A stretch of DNA of 64,000 bases from NCBI RefSeq assembly GCF_000708205.1, contig NW_014575550.1, positions 62,001-126,000 on the forward strand. The letters run 5' to 3'. The notes under the pieces were generated by a model that did not search any database, had not been told where the DNA came from, and was given only the letters and a program-made list of their open reading frames with translations. A program made the position numbers and the translations under genes. The stretch is from Mixia osmundae IAM 14324. Taxonomy: Eukaryota > Basidiomycota > Mixiomycetes > Mixiales > Mixiaceae. Below are positions 47,487 through 59,151 of this stretch, one piece after another. Every line of letters begins with the position of its first letter. Position 1 is the first letter of the stretch.

Positions 47487-49780
47487 TCATGCACGTAGAC
47501 AGCGTACAACATGCTCTGTCCTTCCTTTCACTTGAGTATGCTGCACATAGTAGAGCATGCGATCCGTTAGACAAAGCAGCGAATGACTCTTCCTCTTCGA
47601 AGATGTCAGTGTAGTGACAGGCCAGCCGACCTGAGCCAGGTCAACCGCAGAGACGGCTGCACTCACGCGCACCAAAAGCAAGGAGCCATCTGCGCGGAAC
47701 AGCGGGCAATCACGTGCTTCTTCACCTTGCCGCCTTTGCCACCTGACAGGCGATGCAAGGATGGCCTTGCCACATTCGTCGATCAGGATTGTACTACAGC
47801 TTGTCGTGAGCACCAGGACCGGCGGATGAGAAGCCAGGAGCAGATTGATGGGCGAGAGTAAGTCTGGCGCAGGCGGCTCCGTACGGCGAAGCGCGCTCGC
47901 ATACGTCGGCGGGATAGCGTATGACCTGGACAGCTGGGAAGATGGCAAGGAAGGCATGCGCGGTACAGGAACGAGGTTCTGAAATGGCACGACTGCGTTT
48001 TGTTGAGATATGCCGAGCCGGCGGGCGCGCATGGTCAAAGGATCGAGCAGAAAGACAGCATGAGGGTAAAGCAGCGCGATCTCGAGGCAGCCCACTGCGT
48101 GCGAAAGCAACTTGATTGTGATAGGTTTCTCGGGCAGAGCGAAGCCTCGTCTCAATGCAAGAGGGTTGCGTGGAGTGCCCTGTGGCGAGTATGAGCTCAC
48201 TTGCTACCTCGACGCTATGCACTTACCTCGAAGGTGTGCAAGATCCGACCGAGCTGTCCGCCAAGCGTAAGAATGAAACAGCGAGACTCGTCTTCGTGTG
48301 CGACGATGTCGCACACCTTGTAGCAGTCTTGCAGAACGACGAACGGTGGCTCGCGTCCAAAAGAGAGACCGCGATGCGACTGGCTACCGAACAGTACTTT
48401 TGAGAGTGTGTCATCCACAAGAGGCAATTCGAAAGAAGGTCTCTGTTCTTGAGTCTTGCTCTCCAAGGCACTGGGAGTAGGCGCTATTGCGGTGTCTGGT
48501 ACCGCTGGCAAAGGTCGACGTGCTCTGTCCGTCACTGTCGCAGCCGGTATGGACGTAGTTGGCGTGGCATTGAGCATCGAGAGGAGCGCCTCGTGATCCA
48601 GTACATCTGAAGCGCGGGTCGATTCTCGCGCAGTCCTTCTAGCTGGAGGCGTCGCGATGCGTGGAGGATCTAGATGCAGAGGCAGTCCGCCCAGCCAGCT
48701 TCTTCGCCATGAATTACGCCAAGATGCCCGCTGTACCGATCTTTGGTTGCCAGGGTCATCAGACTCTCCGAATGCGGTACGACACAAGTCGTTGGCCCAA
48801 GCGATCAGGGAGTGCGTATCATCCGCCGTGACAAGGGCAGACGCGGCCATTCTCGCAACTTCGCGTTCGTGCACTTGTTGCGCAATACTAGGTTGGCGGT
48901 CCCGCACTGGTCCGGCCACGGGAGGAAGCGCTTGAACGTCTTGCACAGGTACTGCGACCGGTTTCGATCGGGGTTGAGAGCGGTCTGGGTTGAGGAGTTG
49001 CGCGGTATAGCGACGCAGATGTGGCGAGAGCTTGTGCTCGATCCGAGCGCGTATCTCTGCGAGATTGTATACACGCACTCTGACGTCGGTTGGGCGCCCA
49101 ACGGCAAGTAGCAAAATCGAAGCTCGAGGCAGGATGACGATTCTGCTTACACGGATATGTCTAAGGATTGCAACAGGCTTGCAAGGAATTGGCGAATCCA
49201 ACGCTATAAAGGATAGGCCAAGCGTCGAGCCGAGTAAAAGGTATCGCTCGTCGAGCACTGCAGCAGACGCGAATGTTGCATGAGAGGCAGATGAAAGCGA
49301 AGGAGTCAGTATTGTATCTTTCACGACCGATTGAGTGTCGATGTTGACGCTTGCAGCATCAGTAGCGGGCTGCTCGACGTGCGCAGAGTCACGGTTCTGC
49401 TCCGTCACCGGCGAATCGCCACTCTGTTCTGTGGCCAAGCGACGCGCGCGAAGCAGCTTTGGCGACTTCAGTGATGCTCGTCGCACGAGTGTTCCTGATG
49501 ATAATGGCCGTGCGATCTTCTTCCACAGAGGTCTCGGGTTCAAAGTAGCGAGACATCGTTTCGCAAAGTTTTGTCTTAGTGGGACTAGATTGACGTCCGA
49601 GGCAATGTGGATGACCTCTTCTGCGTATGTCGCATAGTCGTTGCGAGGCGGTGGATCCTGTTCGATCACATCGTCGGCATTCACAAGCGCTGCAATCGTG
49701 GGCGCAATTGGCTCGGCGGCAACGCGCGCGGTGATAAAAGTCAATATCGAGTCTTCTGAGCGTTCTTTGCTGTGCTCCAT
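47487..49780 (-). CDS. CNH-like propeller protein, function unknown
   Basis: Exons 48227-49780 and 47487-48179 (47-bp intron) give 748 residues. Blade-like strings match the citron-homology (CNH) fold: RYLLLGSTLGLSFIALD near residue 182, ILLLAVGRPTDVRVRVYNL, SRCFILTLGGQLGRILHTFE and CLEIALLYPHAVFLLDP. A Ser/Arg/Pro-rich region of about 180 residues (300-450) splits the presumed propeller. No kinase, RhoGEF or PH domain is visible, unlike most CNH proteins, so it may be a stand-alone adaptor. An optional 42-bp in-frame intron near 47580-47625 cannot be judged. Family call moderate; no ortholog named. Confidence 0.65.
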
Positions 49781-49893
49781 TGCATGAACGTATCACAGGA
49801 TGGGACGGAAGCGAACCAGCTCTGCTCGGGGCAACGATGGGCATGTTCGGCAAAGAGCGTTGCCAATGATTGAAGTGCGTGAAATGAAGATGG

Positions 49894-51056
49894 CTACCAG
49901 CTGACAACAACCATAACGACCATCGTCGACGCAAGCGCTAGCGAAGCGATCATCGCGTCGAAACCAAAGCGTGAAGCGGCGCTCTGTGCCGCTTGAGACG
50001 AAGCTCCGTTGCTCGGATTTGGCGTGGCAGTGGGCTGGCTGGTTTCTCCCCACGAATATGTCACGCCACTACCTGGATTTTAGCGAGCATCCTACGCAAA
50101 CGTACGAGCTCACGATGGAGCTGGCGTGGGTGAGATGATACAATTGCTGGACGCAGGTGCAGATACAGCAGTGGGTGTGGGCGACATGCCTTGCTTAAAA
50201 GTGTAGCTTGCGTTGTAGACGCCCACGGGCAAATTGAGATCTGCTTGACAGTCTTCGAAGCCTGACTCTGTGTAGACGCCCGGGGCAACCCATTCTGCGC
50301 CCATGAGATCGTACGTATTACGGCAATAAGCGTAAGATGTATCATAATCGCCGTGACATGCACGGATGACAAAGATGCCCTTTCCTTGAGCTTGCAGGTC
50401 AGGCTCATCCGTCATGCCAGCAAATTGAAACCAGCTTTGGATCGGTGAGCCTCACTTCGAAGGTCTCGAAAGCAAGACCTACTTGTTGGCGCCGTCCACC
50501 TCTGCGCCTACTGGATTCCCCACACCTAGCGCACCGTGGTTACTGCGCAGTACATCAGTCAACGCGCACAGCAGCTCAGGTCTATAACGCACTCGTACTC
50601 GCCACCTGCTTCTGCCGGCGCAACGTTCATCGGCCTCGCTCGAAAGACACCGGACACCTGCGAGTAGACCGATGTGTTGCGATAGTGAGCAGACAAGATG
50701 AATCCGTCTGGAAAGGGTCTCGTATCGTTTGCCGGATTGAGACAATAAGCCACGGCATCCGCTTCGGCCATCACAAAGTCTGCTCCCAACATCAGAGTCG
50801 GTTGCACGTGCTTGGGGATTGACTTGCTTTCGTGAACGGGATCTTTGGGGAGAAAGAGGCAGAAATCCGTACTGCTCCTGACGTGCGCTTGTCTGCCTAT
50901 CCCGGTGAGTGAGGCCGGAGGCAGACCGTTGCTCGGAGGGCGCGGTGTCCATGTGCCGGCTGGGGCGCTTGCTGTGAGTGTTGGAGGTAGCGGACCCGTG
51001 CCCGGCGTTTGCGCAAATGCTGACCCGTAGAATGCTAGTAGAATCGCTGCGTACAT
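49894..51056 (-). CDS. MAG-type secreted GPI-anchored glycoprotein
   Basis: Exons 50593-51056, 50483-50542, 50114-50434 and 49894-50068 on the minus strand give 339 residues. The signal peptide is MYAAILLAFYGSAFAQ. The core STDFCLFLPKDP, EADAVAYCLNP, PDGFILSAHYRN and GGEYDN, then WFQFAGMTDEPD, matches the fungal macrophage-activating-glycoprotein-like extracellular family. Several NxS/T sites are present. The C-terminus has a Ser/Thr/Pro stalk, SNGASSQAAQSAA, and a hydrophobic tail (MIASLALASTMVVMVVVSW), as expected for a GPI anchor. The last exon reads in frame only with the acceptor CAGGTAG, not the CAG four bases before it. A cell-wall surface role is inferred. Confidence 0.85.
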
Positions 51057-51344
51057 TGTGTGTGACGGCTAGACCGAGGATGGGACGATCGGGAGGAGGT
51101 CAACATGGTCGAAGGAGAGATGGAATTGCAAGGCCCTCGGGCGTGTGAAGGAGGGAGCGTGCCTTGGAAGGTCTGAGCTTACCGAGACGACGCGTCAACG
51201 CCACTGACTCATTCTTTCAAGATGCGAATAGAGCCCAGTGTGGCAAGGGGACATGTTCTTTATGCCAGCGAGAACATCATTTGACCGGGCCAGACTGTAG
51301 AAACCGAGACGTCATGCAATCAAAGACAGGACTTGGCGACCCGT

Positions 51345-52569
51345 TCAGTGAGTACGAGGCATGGGTGGAGGGCTGTAGACCAGCTTCCTGGTCTTGATCG
51401 GTGCCCACTTGAATCGCTTGACCCAGACGGAGAGCGCGGTGAGCGTCGAGAGCACCAAGACTGTCTGTAAACCCATCTTCTTTCGCTCGTCGGTCTCTGG
51501 CTCTGCTGCCCATCTGTACCCATGCATGTGAGATAAGTCACGTCGCACGCAATGTCAAACGTACGAGAGGAAAGAGACGACGTCCTTTGCCATTTGAGAT
51601 GTCGTTGAGGGCGTTCCGTCTTCAAATTCGACGAGGCCATCGTACAGCACGCGCGCCATTGCGATTTGTGTGCCGGGGAAATAACTGTTACACTCAGTCA
51701 GTCAGATCCATCTCCCCTGATTGACTTGGACACGCACGGATTGAAGTTCATCGTGCCTGGGATAGTCAGACCGGCAGGGGCGTCGACGTAGCCCGTGATA
51801 AGAGAGTAGACATAATCAGCGCCGCCGTGGCGAGCCTTGATGATGAGCGAGAGATCCGGTGGCAGCGCGCCTGCGTTGCCCGCTCGCGCAGCCTCATCGT
51901 TGGCGTACGGTCTCGGCATGTAGTCTGCCAGCTTGCCCGGTCGTTGGAACATATCGCCCGTATCGCTTGGACCATCCTCGTACTCTATCTCCTCTGCCAT
52001 GGCCTTCACTTCATCTACTGTGTGTGAGACGCCGACGAGGTTGCGCCAGGCGATACGATCGAGCGAGTGACATGACGAGCAGACCTCTCTGTAGACCTGA
52101 TAGCCTCGTCGGATGCTGCAAACGCTCTGTCAGACCATGGCGTGGCAACGGAGCGGGGGAGAGGGTACTGACGCAGCGTGATCGAAAGCCTCGAAGGGTC
52201 CCTTGTGTGCCCAGGGGTAGCTAGGCGGGTGCAAGCCCTCCTCTGCCGGGGTCATCGCCTTCACTTCCGGCAAGAGCGATGGCAGCCCGAACACATTGGC
52301 GTACACGGCCATCGTGCCCGCCGACAGAAGCGTGAAGGACCAAGCGGAGGTGCGCGAGAAGAAGAGTGACTGTCGTCTGTGGCCTTAGCGTAGCTCTCGT
52401 GAAGCTGTCAATCAGGGCAGCATACCTGTGCCGTCGATCCGCTGGCATGAGCGGAGCTTGCAGTCGAGGCGAATCGGAGTGTCTTGGGCGCCAGAGAGGC
52501 AGCCGACAAGGAGCCATAGCTCGGCTGGCTTGCTCTCAAGCCTATCCGGCCTGCCCGAATCAACGACAT
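51345..52569 (-). CDS. CYT1: Cytochrome c1, mitochondrial complex III
   Basis: Heme subunit of ubiquinol:cytochrome c reductase. Exons 52426-52569, 52173-52369, 51738-52115, 51565-51684 and 51345-51513 give 335 residues. A bipartite presequence ([18 protein letters not shown], then a hydrophobic sorting segment) leads to [19 protein letters not shown], the heme motif CSSCH and [13 protein letters not shown]. Later come [28 protein letters not shown] with the axial Met, EFEDGTPST and the C-terminal anchor [19 protein letters not shown]. The usual AMPR at the axial Met reads AMAR here. The first intron needs the acceptor at 52370 to join the good presequence frame. Confidence 0.93.
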
Positions 52570-53230
52570 ATTTGTGCCTGTCCACGATCTCTGGGCCAAC
52601 GGCTTGCCTGTACGCCAAAATTCATCGCGAAATTTGATTGGCCAGCCGAGCGCGTCCCTACAGCCCGCTGGCGGCCGCGACGAGAGCAGCATCTCACCAT
52701 GGATAGCGAACGAGCACCACTACACATTCATGCACGACTGTCACAGTGCATGCATACAATCCCCGCCTCGAGGGCGGACTCAGCCAGGCTCAGCTTCATG
52801 AGGGCGAGCACGAGAATACGTCTGTGATCTTAGGTCGGGCTTAGTAAAACCGCGCGAGCTAGCATAGGCGGTCTCTCGTCGAACGATAGGCCTGACACCA
52901 TGGACCTTCCAGATGCACCAGGCTCGTTGCAGTGCTCTGATGTGCGCTTTGCTGTACGCCTAGGGTGACTGTTCTCTTGAGAGCATGGCGTGACATCTTT
53001 GCAGTCATCATGTACGACTGAGTACAGTCTGGCCCACACCAGTCGCTTGATGTTGACGCCGGGCCATTCGAGCTTCGCTGTAAATCGAATGCCAAGCTGT
53101 TGCTCGCGTGACATTGTAGTCGAAGCATTACTGCAAGCTTTCGAAGAACAAGCCCTCAAGAGCTTGTCAAGCCCGGAAACCAAAAGTTGGACGTTTATCG
53201 GGCATGCCGTATTGACAGTGTGCCCTGACG
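52570..53230. other. 661-bp divergent region between CYT1 and SelO gene
   Basis: Contains only short unconvincing frames. It holds the promoters of two mitochondrial-protein genes. I see a few CCAAT-like elements (ATTGG at about 52636) but no clear shared site. Confidence 0.4.
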
Positions 53231-55630
53231 ATGATACAGAGGATGAGCCTGGGCGAGGCAGAGGGGGTTTGCCATGTTGGCAGCCCGCCAACGCGTCAAT
53301 CTAAACGTCGTCATCACCGATTCATCGACAGGCCTACAGAGCTGCATCGGATTGAAGACACAAGTGTGGCATCTGTAAGCAGAGTTCGAGCTGCTGCTGC
53401 ACGGCGTTACGTACACAGCACCTCGGCTCCCAAGCAGCCAAGTACAAGCATGGCTCGCAAGACGATCGACCAATTGCCACTTGGCAAATCGCTGCCCCAG
53501 TTCCTCAAACCCGACCCTCTCACGCCTTCCGTCGAGGCAGTGCTCTCGCTGCATCAGTATGACGAGTCTAGTCAAGCGCAACCGCCTTCCATGCTCAGGC
53601 GATCACGTCAGATCACAAAGGGCGCCCATTTCTCATTCGTTACGCCCTTGCCCATTGTATTTCCGTACAACGTTCAGGATGAGCCCGAAGAAGCCAGCAC
53701 AGACGATTCATCTGTGCAGGTCGATGGGTCTGCTACTGTTGGGGCTAGCGCGAGCAACGTAGCGTCGCCGCCCGTAGCAAAGGGCAAGCAGAAAGAGCTT
53801 ACCGTCGAGGATTGGCTGGCAAGGCTCGAGCCAGACTTTTCGAACCCCGTCGCTGGCGACGCTAGCCAGCTAGCTGTATATTCGTCTCGAGCTCGCAACA
53901 AAGACATAGGTCGTACAGAGCTTCTTGGGCTCTCCCAAACGTGCCGCGACGATATCTTGCCAGAGCTTGACATTGAGAGCTCGGAGTCCAGACAAATGCT
54001 TGCCGACGTTCTGGGTGCCAAGACAGTCCTTGCCAAGCCCGACGCATTTGCGCCTCACTCGCTATGTTATGCAGGCTACCAATTCGGTAGCAACGCCGGC
54101 CAGCTGGGCGATGGGCGCGCCATCAGCATACTTACATCGCAAGCCTCCACTCAGTCACAAACGCGGCAACACGGCTTCTACTACCCGCCCTTAGCAGAGC
54201 TGCAGCTCAAAGGAGCCGGCAGAACGCCCTACTCTCGCTTTGCAGACGGTCTGGCCGTCTTACGGAGCAGCGTGCGAGAGTACCTGGGTAGTGAAGCAAT
54301 GGCTGCACTCGGTGTACCCACTTCTCGCGCACTATCGCTCGTACACCTGCCCGATGTTCACGTCGAGCGAGAGAAGGTCGAAACAGCTGCTGTTGTTTGT
54401 CGAGTCGCGCCGAGCTGGCTACGCGTGGGCAGCTTTCATGCGATGTTCCAGCGACAGGAATGGGATAGCTTGCTCCAGCTTGCCGAGTATGCCGGCACAG
54501 AGGTGCTCGGCTTCGGCAAGCCAGACGGTCCTCCCAGTGCCGGCCAGGTCATCAGAGCCGAAGATGGCAGAGAACTGAGAGAAGGACTAGCAACACGTAT
54601 CTTGCGAGATGTCAGCAAGCGCACGGCTTATCTGACGGCCAAGTGGCAAGCTGTGGGCTTTATGCACGGCGTGCTCAACACCGACAACATCTCGCTGCTG
54701 GGACTAACGATCGACTACGGTCCTTACGCGTTCATGGACAAGTTCGATGCAAGTACGATCTGCAACCATAGTGATGACGGAGGTCGATACAGCTACAAGA
54801 ACCAGCCGAGCATTGGCGTGTACAACATCCGCAAGCTCGGCGAAGGCTTGAGCGTTCTCATAGGGTACGAGAGCGAGCATGGCGCTGCCAAGCCAGGATG
54901 GGCAGAACACGTACCGATCAAGCAGCTTCAAGCATGGGTCGAAAAGTCTGAGCCTATCATCGACGACGTAGCGCAAGAGTTCACGCTCGTCTTCATGCGC
55001 GAATATAAGCTCCAGATGGTCAAAGTCAGTCCTCGTGCATACCTGTCGATATTGACTAATGGCCTGTTGCAGCGATTGGGATTGCTGAGCTTGCAGGAGG
55101 ATGACTTTGCTGGCCTCATCACACCTCTACTCGATATGATGGAAGCACACGAGCTTGACTATGCCATCACACTTCGAATGCTATGTCAATTCGAATCGGT
55201 CGACTCGCCACGCTTCGATACATATCTCAACAAGCTAGTTCCCAAATCGATCGTGCCTACATACCTACGCGATAACGCTCATTCTCAGTGGCGAACATGG
55301 TTAGGCAAGTGGCAAGAACGTCTCGAGCAAGACGAAGCGAGTCATTCCAGCTTGCCCAGCCGCACCGAACGAATGAGACTGGTCAACCCACGCTTCGTGT
55401 TGCGGCAGTGGATCCTTGAAGAAACCATCAAGCGACTTGAGCAAGATAAAGACACTGCATTCCTCGAACGTGTGCTGGCCATGTCCGTCTCGCCCTTTGA
55501 TGCCTACGGCGAGGAAGACCTGACCGCACAAGCTTGTGCACCGGAGACGGATGATCTCAAAGAGCAAAGAAGGCTGTGTAGCCAAGGACCGAAAGAGCTA
55601 CTCGGATTTCAATGCTCATGCAGTTCGTAA
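53231..55630 (+). CDS. FMP40: SelO-family pseudokinase AMPylase, Cys form
   Basis: Mitochondrial protein-AMPylating pseudokinase (yeast Fmp40, animal SELENOO). The frame runs through, but an in-frame 48-bp intron at 55025-55072 with a TTGACTAAT branch site almost certainly splits it, joining LQMVK to RLGLLSLQEDD. Motifs are YAGYQFGSNAGQLGDGRAIS, LQLKGAGRTPYSRFADG, LRSSVREYLGSEAM, GFMHGVLNTDNISLLGLTID and YGPYAFMD. The C-terminus CSCSS has Cys where animal SELENOO has selenocysteine. Upstream residues RVRAAAARRYVHSTSAP look like a mitochondrial presequence. ATG 53231 or 53243 could be the start; both lie before that stretch. Confidence 0.92.
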   Translation: MIQRMSLGEAEGVCHVGSPPTRQSKRRHHRFIDRPTELHRIEDTSVASVSRVRAAAARRYVHSTSAPKQPSTSMARKTIDQLPLGKSLPQFLKPDPLTPSVEAVLSLHQYDESSQAQPPSMLRRSRQITKGAHFSFVTPLPIVFPYNVQDEPEEASTDDSSVQVDGSATVGASASNVASPPVAKGKQKELTVEDWLARLEPDFSNPVAGDASQLAVYSSRARNKDIGRTELLGLSQTCRDDILPELDIESSESRQMLADVLGAKTVLAKPDAFAPHSLCYAGYQFGSNAGQLGDGRAISILTSQASTQSQTRQHGFYYPPLAELQLKGAGRTPYSRFADGLAVLRSSVREYLGSEAMAALGVPTSRALSLVHLPDVHVEREKVETAAVVCRVAPSWLRVGSFHAMFQRQEWDSLLQLAEYAGTEVLGFGKPDGPPSAGQVIRAEDGRELREGLATRILRDVSKRTAYLTAKWQAVGFMHGVLNTDNISLLGLTIDYGPYAFMDKFDASTICNHSDDGGRYSYKNQPSIGVYNIRKLGEGLSVLIGYESEHGAAKPGWAEHVPIKQLQAWVEKSEPIIDDVAQEFTLVFMREYKLQMVKVSPRAYLSILTNGLLQRLGLLSLQEDDFAGLITPLLDMMEAHELDYAITLRMLCQFESVDSPRFDTYLNKLVPKSIVPTYLRDNAHSQWRTWLGKWQERLEQDEASHSSLPSRTERMRLVNPRFVLRQWILEETIKRLEQDKDTAFLERVLAMSVSPFDAYGEEDLTAQACAPETDDLKEQRRLCSQGPKELLGFQCSCSS

Positions 55631-55676
55631 TGTGGCAGTGTGTCGTACATACAACATTCATTTTTGTACACTGTGT

Positions 55677-57249
55677 CTAGTTTTGCTGAAGTATGGACGG
55701 GTGAGGTGACCTTGTCGATCGCTGAGCTTGCCAGACCTGCAGAGACAGGCAGACAATCATGAGTGTCAGGCCGGTGACGAGTAAGATCCAGGCGAAGATG
55801 CGCAGGATCCTATCTTTGGCGGATAGGTCATTTCTGAAGAGCGCCAGGAAGAATAAGCCAGGCAGGATGAAGCTCACTGTCGTTGAGCCTGTCGCGCCGA
55901 CAATACCAAGAACCACGGAGAGGTTCTGAACGTTCATGGCAATTGTGTATGTCGCAACGAGGATGCCGACGGTCATCGCGATGAATTTGCCTTGAGGGAT
56001 CTCGTGTGGCGTGGGCTCCTCTTGTTGCGTTCCTTCTACAGCGGCTTTGGCTACCGCTTGCTGACCAGCGAGGACCTTGTCGAGCGAAGCACGGCAGGGA
56101 TGCAGCTGGAGAGGATAGCTAAAGAGGACGAAAAGGGTGACGCCTATCCGGACAATGCTGGCCAGAACAGAATTATGATAGTCGAGCATGATGTTACTGC
56201 TCACTGCTGCGCCGAAGCTGATATAGCCCAGACAACCGACGAGCTGATAGATGATGGCCGCAGCACCGATCGAGGAGAAGCTTGCGATGTTCATCCGGCT
56301 TTGCGTATTTGATTGAAGCTCGTTGTAGACGGAGCAGAGGTTCTGAGCGCAGGTGAATGCGAATACGTAGATGGGCAGACTCGTCAGGAGGCCAGCAGAC
56401 CATCTGAACAAGTGTATCTCGCCCCGTTGAGGTAAGTGGGAAGGGTCTGCTATGTTGACCACGACAAGGAGACACTGTCGACGATGTCTGCGAATCAGCG
56501 ATAACCGCTGGTTCATACGCGTGGACTGACCAAGCTCGCGACCGCTAGGAGAGCCAAATAGCTGGTGAATCGCAAGGAATGTAGCCGTCTGAGGAAGCCC
56601 AGAGGGGTGAGAATGATCATCGAAAGTGAGATCCATAGCCGTCTGTCGAGCAGAACCGGGTGCGGCTCGATGCCTTTGGGCGTCAAGCTGTCGACCACTT
56701 GTGCTGCTCCTCGCATGATCAGCGAAGCTCCCCACATAAGCGAAATGATCAGAGCTCACGAGTGAGGCTGCCCATGATGATCAGATAAGAGATGGAGACG
56801 CCAAAGCATTTGAGTGCGATAGCGGCATCGAAGAAAGTCGAAGCGGCGGGATAAGTCAGACTGGCGAGCGCAGTAAAGGAAGCCTGACGGCTGCCCAGTC
56901 TTGCGCAGCATCTCGAGAGGAGGTACAAGCCCAGCGCGGAGGCTGCGCCTGCCAGACTGATCAACATGAAGCCAGTGACCAGTCCACCTTGGGCTATCGC
57001 ATGAGGCAGAGCAAGCATGCCAGTGCCCAGGATGGTGTTGGACAAGTTGGCGACCGAGCTGAACAGTGTCGCCTGTCCTGCGTCTTCCTCTGCATGGCTG
57101 TCGAGGAGAGACTGAGACTCGGATGCGGCTGCATTGCTCGGCTTGAGGGGACTGCTGCCGCTGCCTTGTTGGGTGACCGACGAGGTGATGGACGAGTCGT
57201 TGAGCGTGCCATCATCGTCTGCCGATGTTCGCAAGGGTCTGAATGCCAT
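55677..57249 (-). CDS. AVT-type vacuolar amino-acid transporter
   Basis: AAAP-family permease like yeast Avt5/6/7, moving amino acids across the vacuole membrane. Exons 56760-57249, 56531-56703 and 55677-56474 give 486 residues. An N-terminal soluble Ser-rich tail is followed by about ten membrane segments. Motifs are VANLSNTILGTGMLALPHA, ALKCFGVSISYLIIMGSL, RGEIHLFRW and LPIYVFAFTCAQNL. Splicing gives GSLTPQVVDSL and LAVASLCLLVVVN. ATG 57249 avoids overlap with the divergent BNA5 start, 106 bp away. Convergent with the SelO gene (46 bp). Subtype within AVT5-7 not resolved. Confidence 0.88.
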
Positions 57250-57355
57250 GCCTCCTATGCGGCCACTGACTGCAGCGTCATAGCTCACTGGGGCTTGCTG
57301 CTCGCAGTGGCAACCTCGTCTGCTCGCGCGCCTTGGCTGACCAGCCGACGAACGC

Positions 57356-59063
57356 ATGTCAGCTCTCGACGCACTCCTCAGCGACAAGCCCGTCCGAGCA
57401 CTCGAGACTGCACGGTACTTGGACTCACTCGACCCGCTCCAGGATTGTCGACAGCACTATGCGATCCCCTCCAAAGACACGATCACGGGCTCCTCCGACA
57501 AGGATCCATCAGACTGTGTCTATCTCTGCGGCAATTCGCTCGGTCTGATGCCCAAGAATGTCAGCAAGGTCGTCTCTGAGGAGCTTGAGATCTGGTCATC
57601 GAGGTGCAGCACGACCGACATGAACTCGCGCGACGGAGCTCATGTCTCGCTCGTCACTCGCACAGAGCCGTCCTAGGGCACTTTGATCATCCGCTCGATA
57701 GACCATGGATGTACATTGGCGACAAGACGTCCGAAGCACTCGGCGAGATCGTCGGTACGCTCACCCGGCGTCAGGATATAGGGTCAAGTGCTCACGGTCA
57801 CGCACGCGACAGGTGCAAAGCCCAGCGAGGTCATTGCGATGGGTACACTGACAAGCAACTTGCATCTGCTGCTCTCTTCCTTCTACACACCAACAGCGAC
57901 GCGATACAAGATCTTGTACGAAGAGAAAGCGTTTGGATCGGACCAGGTCAGCAAGCAGCCAACTTGAGCGCGTCCCACGATGAGCTGGTGGCGGAGACAG
58001 TATGCATTCGCTTCACAGGTCATCCATCATGGTCTCGATCCAGCAGAAGCGCTACGTGCACTCGTGCCCCGAACAGGCGAGTATACCCTGAGGATAGAAG
58101 ACATACTCAAAGTCATCGAACAAGAGGGCGACACCATCGCCGTCTCAATGCTGGCAGGCGTGCAATACTACACCGGCCAATGCTTCCAGATGGAACCGAT
58201 CACTCGAGCGGCGCAAGCAAAGGCGAGCCCGCCAAGCGTTCATCATCACGCATTGCCGTACTGATGATCGTCCGGAGGTCGCAGGGCTGTCTAGTCGGTT
58301 GGGATCTTGCACATGCAGTCGGCAACGTACCGCTACGGCTGCACAAGTGGAACGTCGACTTTGCAGCCTGGTGCTCCTACAAATATCTCAACGCCGGTCC
58401 TGGCGCAATAGCGGGTCTGTACGTCCACGAAAGACACGCTGACCCAGCAACCAGACCTAGGTAAAGCAAGCCATTCTTCGTAGTCTGCGCGTAGACTCAG
58501 CCATATGGGTCTGCAGACTCTCCGGTTGGTGGGGCCACGATGCGTCGTCACGCTTCAAAATGCTACCTTGGTCGCAATTTTCCGCCATGCCAGGTGCAGC
58601 TGGATTCCAACTCTCGAATCCTTCGGTGCTAGACATGGCAGCACTCATAGCAGCACTAGACGCTCGCCAGACTGCAGCTAGAGATGGTCAGACAGCTTCT
58701 GCCATCTTGCAACAGAAGTCGAGATTACTGACGGCCTACTTGGCAAAGACGGCCAGAGCGAGCTCATGGTACCTTGAGGATGAAGCGCAAGACCGCATCG
58801 GTTTCTCCATCATCACGCCCGACGATCCTGAACAGCGCGGTGCTCAGCTCAGCTTCATCTTCCTTCCGTCCGCCAGGGGCGTCATGGAGCACGTTATGCA
58901 CAGTCTCGTGAAGCAATATGGCATCATTGGCGATGAGCGCAGACCCGATGTCATTCGGCTCAGCCCCGTACCGTCTTACAACACGTATCGAGATGTCCTC
59001 CAGACGGTGATGGCCATAGACGCCATATTGGCAGACTACGCCCGTTCGCAAGCAAACGTTTAG
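57356..59063 (+). CDS. BNA5: Kynureninase
   Basis: PLP enzyme cleaving kynurenine/3-hydroxykynurenine in the kynurenine route to NAD. Exons 57356-57603, 57666-57754, 57813-57946, 58001-58222 (or 58237), 58285-58460 and 58517-59063 give 471 or 476 residues. Motifs are [64 protein letters not shown] and [16 protein letters not shown]. The PLP-lysine site is [17 protein letters not shown]; then come RLSGWWGHD and [15 protein letters not shown]. The fourth intron is ambiguous: a GC donor gives the family-like QAKGCLVGWD, while a GT donor 15 bases later inserts five residues. Confidence 0.95.
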
Positions 59064-59151
59064 AGCGATGACCGCAAATGTTGTAGGCAAATAGCAGCTG
59101 TTGATTGCAATACAAACGTACAAACATAGTGATTTACAATCCTCAGGGTTC

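Noticed and set aside
52221-52618. Alternative starts for CYT1 in two other frames
   Set aside because: They give poor presequences; the frame from 52569 gives a textbook mitochondrial presequence and joins in phase at the 52370 acceptor.
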